Shown in pieces: positions 36,557 through 38,690 of a stretch of DNA of 38,690 nt. Each line of letters starts with the position of its first letter. The stretch's first letter is position 1. The translations under genes and the position numbers were made by a program. Location: contig JAUCEF010000071.1 in the NCBI GenBank assembly GCA_033558025.1, positions 1 through 38,690 of the forward strand, read 5' to 3'. The DNA comes from Phytophthora sp. 'mugwort'. Lineage: Eukaryota > Oomycota > Peronosporomycetes > Peronosporales > Peronosporaceae. The notes beneath the pieces are model-generated. The model was not told the origin of the DNA and made no database searches. It was given only the letters and a program-made list of their open reading frames with translations.

Positions 36557-36909
36557 ATGTTATTAAATTATTCAAATATTTTTATATTCTTAATATTAAG
36601 TTTATTTTTATCAATTTTAATTTTCATTTTATCTTTTAGTTTAATTAAACAAAAAGATGATTTAGAAAAGTTAACAGCCTATGAATGTGGATTTAATCCT
36701 TATGATGATGCTAGAAAAATTTTTGATGTAAAATTTTATTTAGTAGCTATCCTTTTTATTATTTTGATTTAGAAGCTGTTTTTATTTTTCCTTGGGTTTT
36801 AACTTTAAGTTCAAATTTTTCATGGGGATTTTGGACTATGATTGAATTTTTAGTTGAATTAGTTATAGGTTTTATTTATATTTGGTGTAGTGATGCTTTA
36901 GAATGGTAA
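36557..36909 (+). CDS. nad3: NADH dehydrogenase subunit 3, with a frame break
   Basis: Membrane subunit of complex I with the loop that switches between active and inactive forms. The first frame includes [20 protein letters not shown] (about 38-57, with the conserved Cys) and [13 protein letters not shown], then stops at TAG 36770-36772. The conserved continuation [16 protein letters not shown] and the final helix lie in another frame, ending at TAA 36907-36909. One base is missing in the T run at 36761-36765. The ATG at 36557 is chosen because the longer opening lies in trnD. Total about 117 residues, normal. Confidence 0.96.
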
Positions 36910-37375
<466 letters not shown>

Positions 37376-37392
37376 TTAAAATTAAATCCTGA

Positions 37393-37426
37393 AAAATATG
37401 ATAAAAATTAATTTTTATCGTATTTT
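37393..37426. terminator. Palindrome downstream of atp9
   Basis: A 34-base near-perfect palindrome (17 pairs including one G-U) starting 18 bases after the atp9 stop. A likely mRNA 3'-end stabilising or processing hairpin. Confidence 0.6.
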
Positions 37427-37537
37427 ATGTTATATATATACTAATACTGGTTATAGTATTTATTTTAGAAAAAAATTATTTATTTTTTTAATATATAAAT
37501 ATTTATAATTATAAATATTTATAATTATTTTTTATTT

Positions 37538-38104
37538 ATGAAAGTATTAAAAAAATTTAGTCAATATTTATTACAGATTTTACCAATAATAAATTATACT
37601 TTATATAAAAATGAATTATGTATAAATATTTCTACAAAAAATTTAATTCCTATTTTATTTTTTTTAAAAAATCATACAAATACTCAATTTAAAGTATTAT
37701 CAGAAATTTGTGTTATAGATTATATTAATAAAAAAAAACGTTTTGAAATAATTTATAATTTATTAAGTATTCGTTTTAATAGTCGTTTAAAAATTAAAAT
37801 AATAATTAATGAATTACAACCGGTAGATTCAATTATAAAAATATATCAATCAGCCAATTGGTGTGAAAGAGAAGTTTGGGATATGTTTGGTATTTTTTTT
37901 TTATACCATCCCGATTTAAGACGGATTTTAACAGATTATGGTTTTGAAGGACATCCTTTACGTAAAGATTTCCCTTTAAGTGGTTTTTTAGAAATTTTTT
38001 ATAATGAATTAAAAAAACGTGTTGTTTATGAACCCATTAATTTATCACAACAATACCGATTATTTGAATTTAATAATCCTTGGAATAATAAAATAAATAT
38101 GTAA
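37538..38104 (+). CDS. nad9: NADH dehydrogenase subunit 9 (30-kDa, NuoC type)
   Basis: Peripheral-arm subunit of complex I. It has 188 residues. The second half has NWCEREVWDMFGIFFLYHPD (about 107-126), LRRILTDYGFEGHPLRKDFP (about 127-146) and LSGFLEIFYNELKKRVVYEP, all family hallmarks. Intact frame, ending 47 bases before cob. Confidence 0.98.
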   Translation: MKVLKKFSQYLLQILPIINYTLYKNELCINISTKNLIPILFFLKNHTNTQFKVLSEICVIDYINKKKRFEIIYNLLSIRFNSRLKIKIIINELQPVDSIIKIYQSANWCEREVWDMFGIFFLYHPDLRRILTDYGFEGHPLRKDFPLSGFLEIFYNELKKRVVYEPINLSQQYRLFEFNNPWNNKINM

Positions 38105-38151
38105 TATTTTATTAATTATTTTTGCTTTTAGGTAATTTTTCATTTCATATT

Positions 38152-38690
38152 ATGAGATGGAATAAAAAATCATTATTTGCGATTCTTAATAATCATTTAA
38201 TAGATTATCCTACACCTATTAATTTAAATTATTTTTTTGGATTCGGTTCGTTAGCTGGTATTATGTTAGTAATACAAATTTTAACAGGTATTTTTTTAGC
38301 AATGCATTATACTCCACATATTGATTTAGCTTTTAATAGTGTTGAACATATTATGAGAGATGTAAATAATGGTTGGTTAATTAGATATACACATGCAAAT
38401 GGAGCATCTTTTTTTTTTATTGTTGTATATATTCATATTTTTCGTGGTTTATATTATGGTTCTTATATCACACCAAGAGAAGCTATATGGTCTTCTGGTG
38501 TAATTATTTTTATTTTAATGATGGCTACAGCTTTTATGGGTTATGTTTTACCTTGGGGACAAATGAGTTTTTGGGGTGCAACTGTTATTACTAATTTATT
38601 TTCTGCAATACCCTTAATAGGAAAAGATATTGTTGATTGGCTTTGGGGCGGATTTGCTGTTGATAATCCAACATTAAATCGTTTTTTTAG
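38152..38690 (+). CDS. cob: Cytochrome b, 5' part (cut by the window end)
   Basis: Central membrane subunit of complex III. The visible 179 codons start at the ATG at 38152 ([20 protein letters not shown]) and cover the first four helices: [60 protein letters not shown] (haem-ligand His pair spacing) and [20 protein letters not shown] (quinol-oxidation site). The frame is open to the last base, so the gene simply runs off the window. Confidence 0.98.
   Translation, partial: MRWNKKSLFAILNNHLIDYPTPINLNYFFGFGSLAGIMLVIQILTGIFLAMHYTPHIDLAFNSVEHIMRDVNNGWLIRYTHANGASFFFIVVYIHIFRGLYYGSYITPREAIWSSGVIIFILMMATAFMGYVLPWGQMSFWGATVITNLFSAIPLIGKDIVDWLWGGFAVDNPTLNRFF

Overview
This window is most of a mitochondrial genome from a heterotrophic-type protist, best explained as a stramenopile (oomycete-like or a related free-living lineage). 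The evidence is an extremely AT-rich, intron-free, densely packed gene set with bacterial-type LSU and SSU rRNAs. It has the respiratory genes (nad1-7, 9, 11, 4L, cob, cox1-3, atp1, 6, 8, 9), a large ribosomal-protein set, tatC, 25 tRNA genes and no tRNA-Thr. Absence of trnT, the cox2-cox1 pair, nad11 next to nad1 and retained atp1 and tatC are all seen in stramenopile mitochondria. The only tRNA-Trp has anticodon CCA and nad11 ends in TGA, so the standard code fits.

Layout. 1-3663 (minus strand): nad4L, nad1, nad11 and two trnL, with a perfect foldback at the very left end. 3682-5646: a mixed-strand stretch with tatC (+), rpl31 (-), trnC (+), trnS, rps11 and rps13 (-). 5675-12448 (+): rpl2-rps19-rps3-rpl16, trnI(CAU), an S1-like ORF, atp8, trnK, trnA, rps14-rps8-rpl6-rps2-rps4, and a hexapeptide-repeat ORF that seems to carry the missing C-terminus of rps4. 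12479-19429 (+): LSU rRNA, trnN-S-M-P-fM, rpl14-rpl5, trnG, an orphan membrane ORF, trnG, trnY, a repeat-rich gap, SSU rRNA and trnW. 19430-23155 (+): a structured gap, cox2, a possible 32-residue TatA, cox1 and a second orphan membrane ORF. 23567-31542 (minus): trnR, nad6, nad5, atp1, trnE, nad4, trnH, probable rpl10, nad7. 31658-38690 (+): nad2, trnF, rps10, trnR-Q-I-V, rps12, rps7, cox3, atp6, trnD, nad3, atp9, nad9 and the 5' part of cob, cut by the window end.

The genes form three working groups: respiratory chain and ATP synthase subunits, the translation apparatus, and Tat-type membrane insertion (tatC plus possibly tatA). The most unusual observations are reading-frame breaks in conserved genes (rps4, nad2, rps10, cox3, atp6, nad3). 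Five of the six lie within 3.9 kb, and three share the context Leu(TTR)-NTN-TAG. Local sequence error is the simplest explanation, but editing or programmed frameshifting should be tested. Other points of note are the repeat-expanded split rps4, the 54-bp terminal hairpin, the tatA candidate, and a 12-base motif upstream of several genes. Family assignments come from reading protein motifs by eye; no database search was run.
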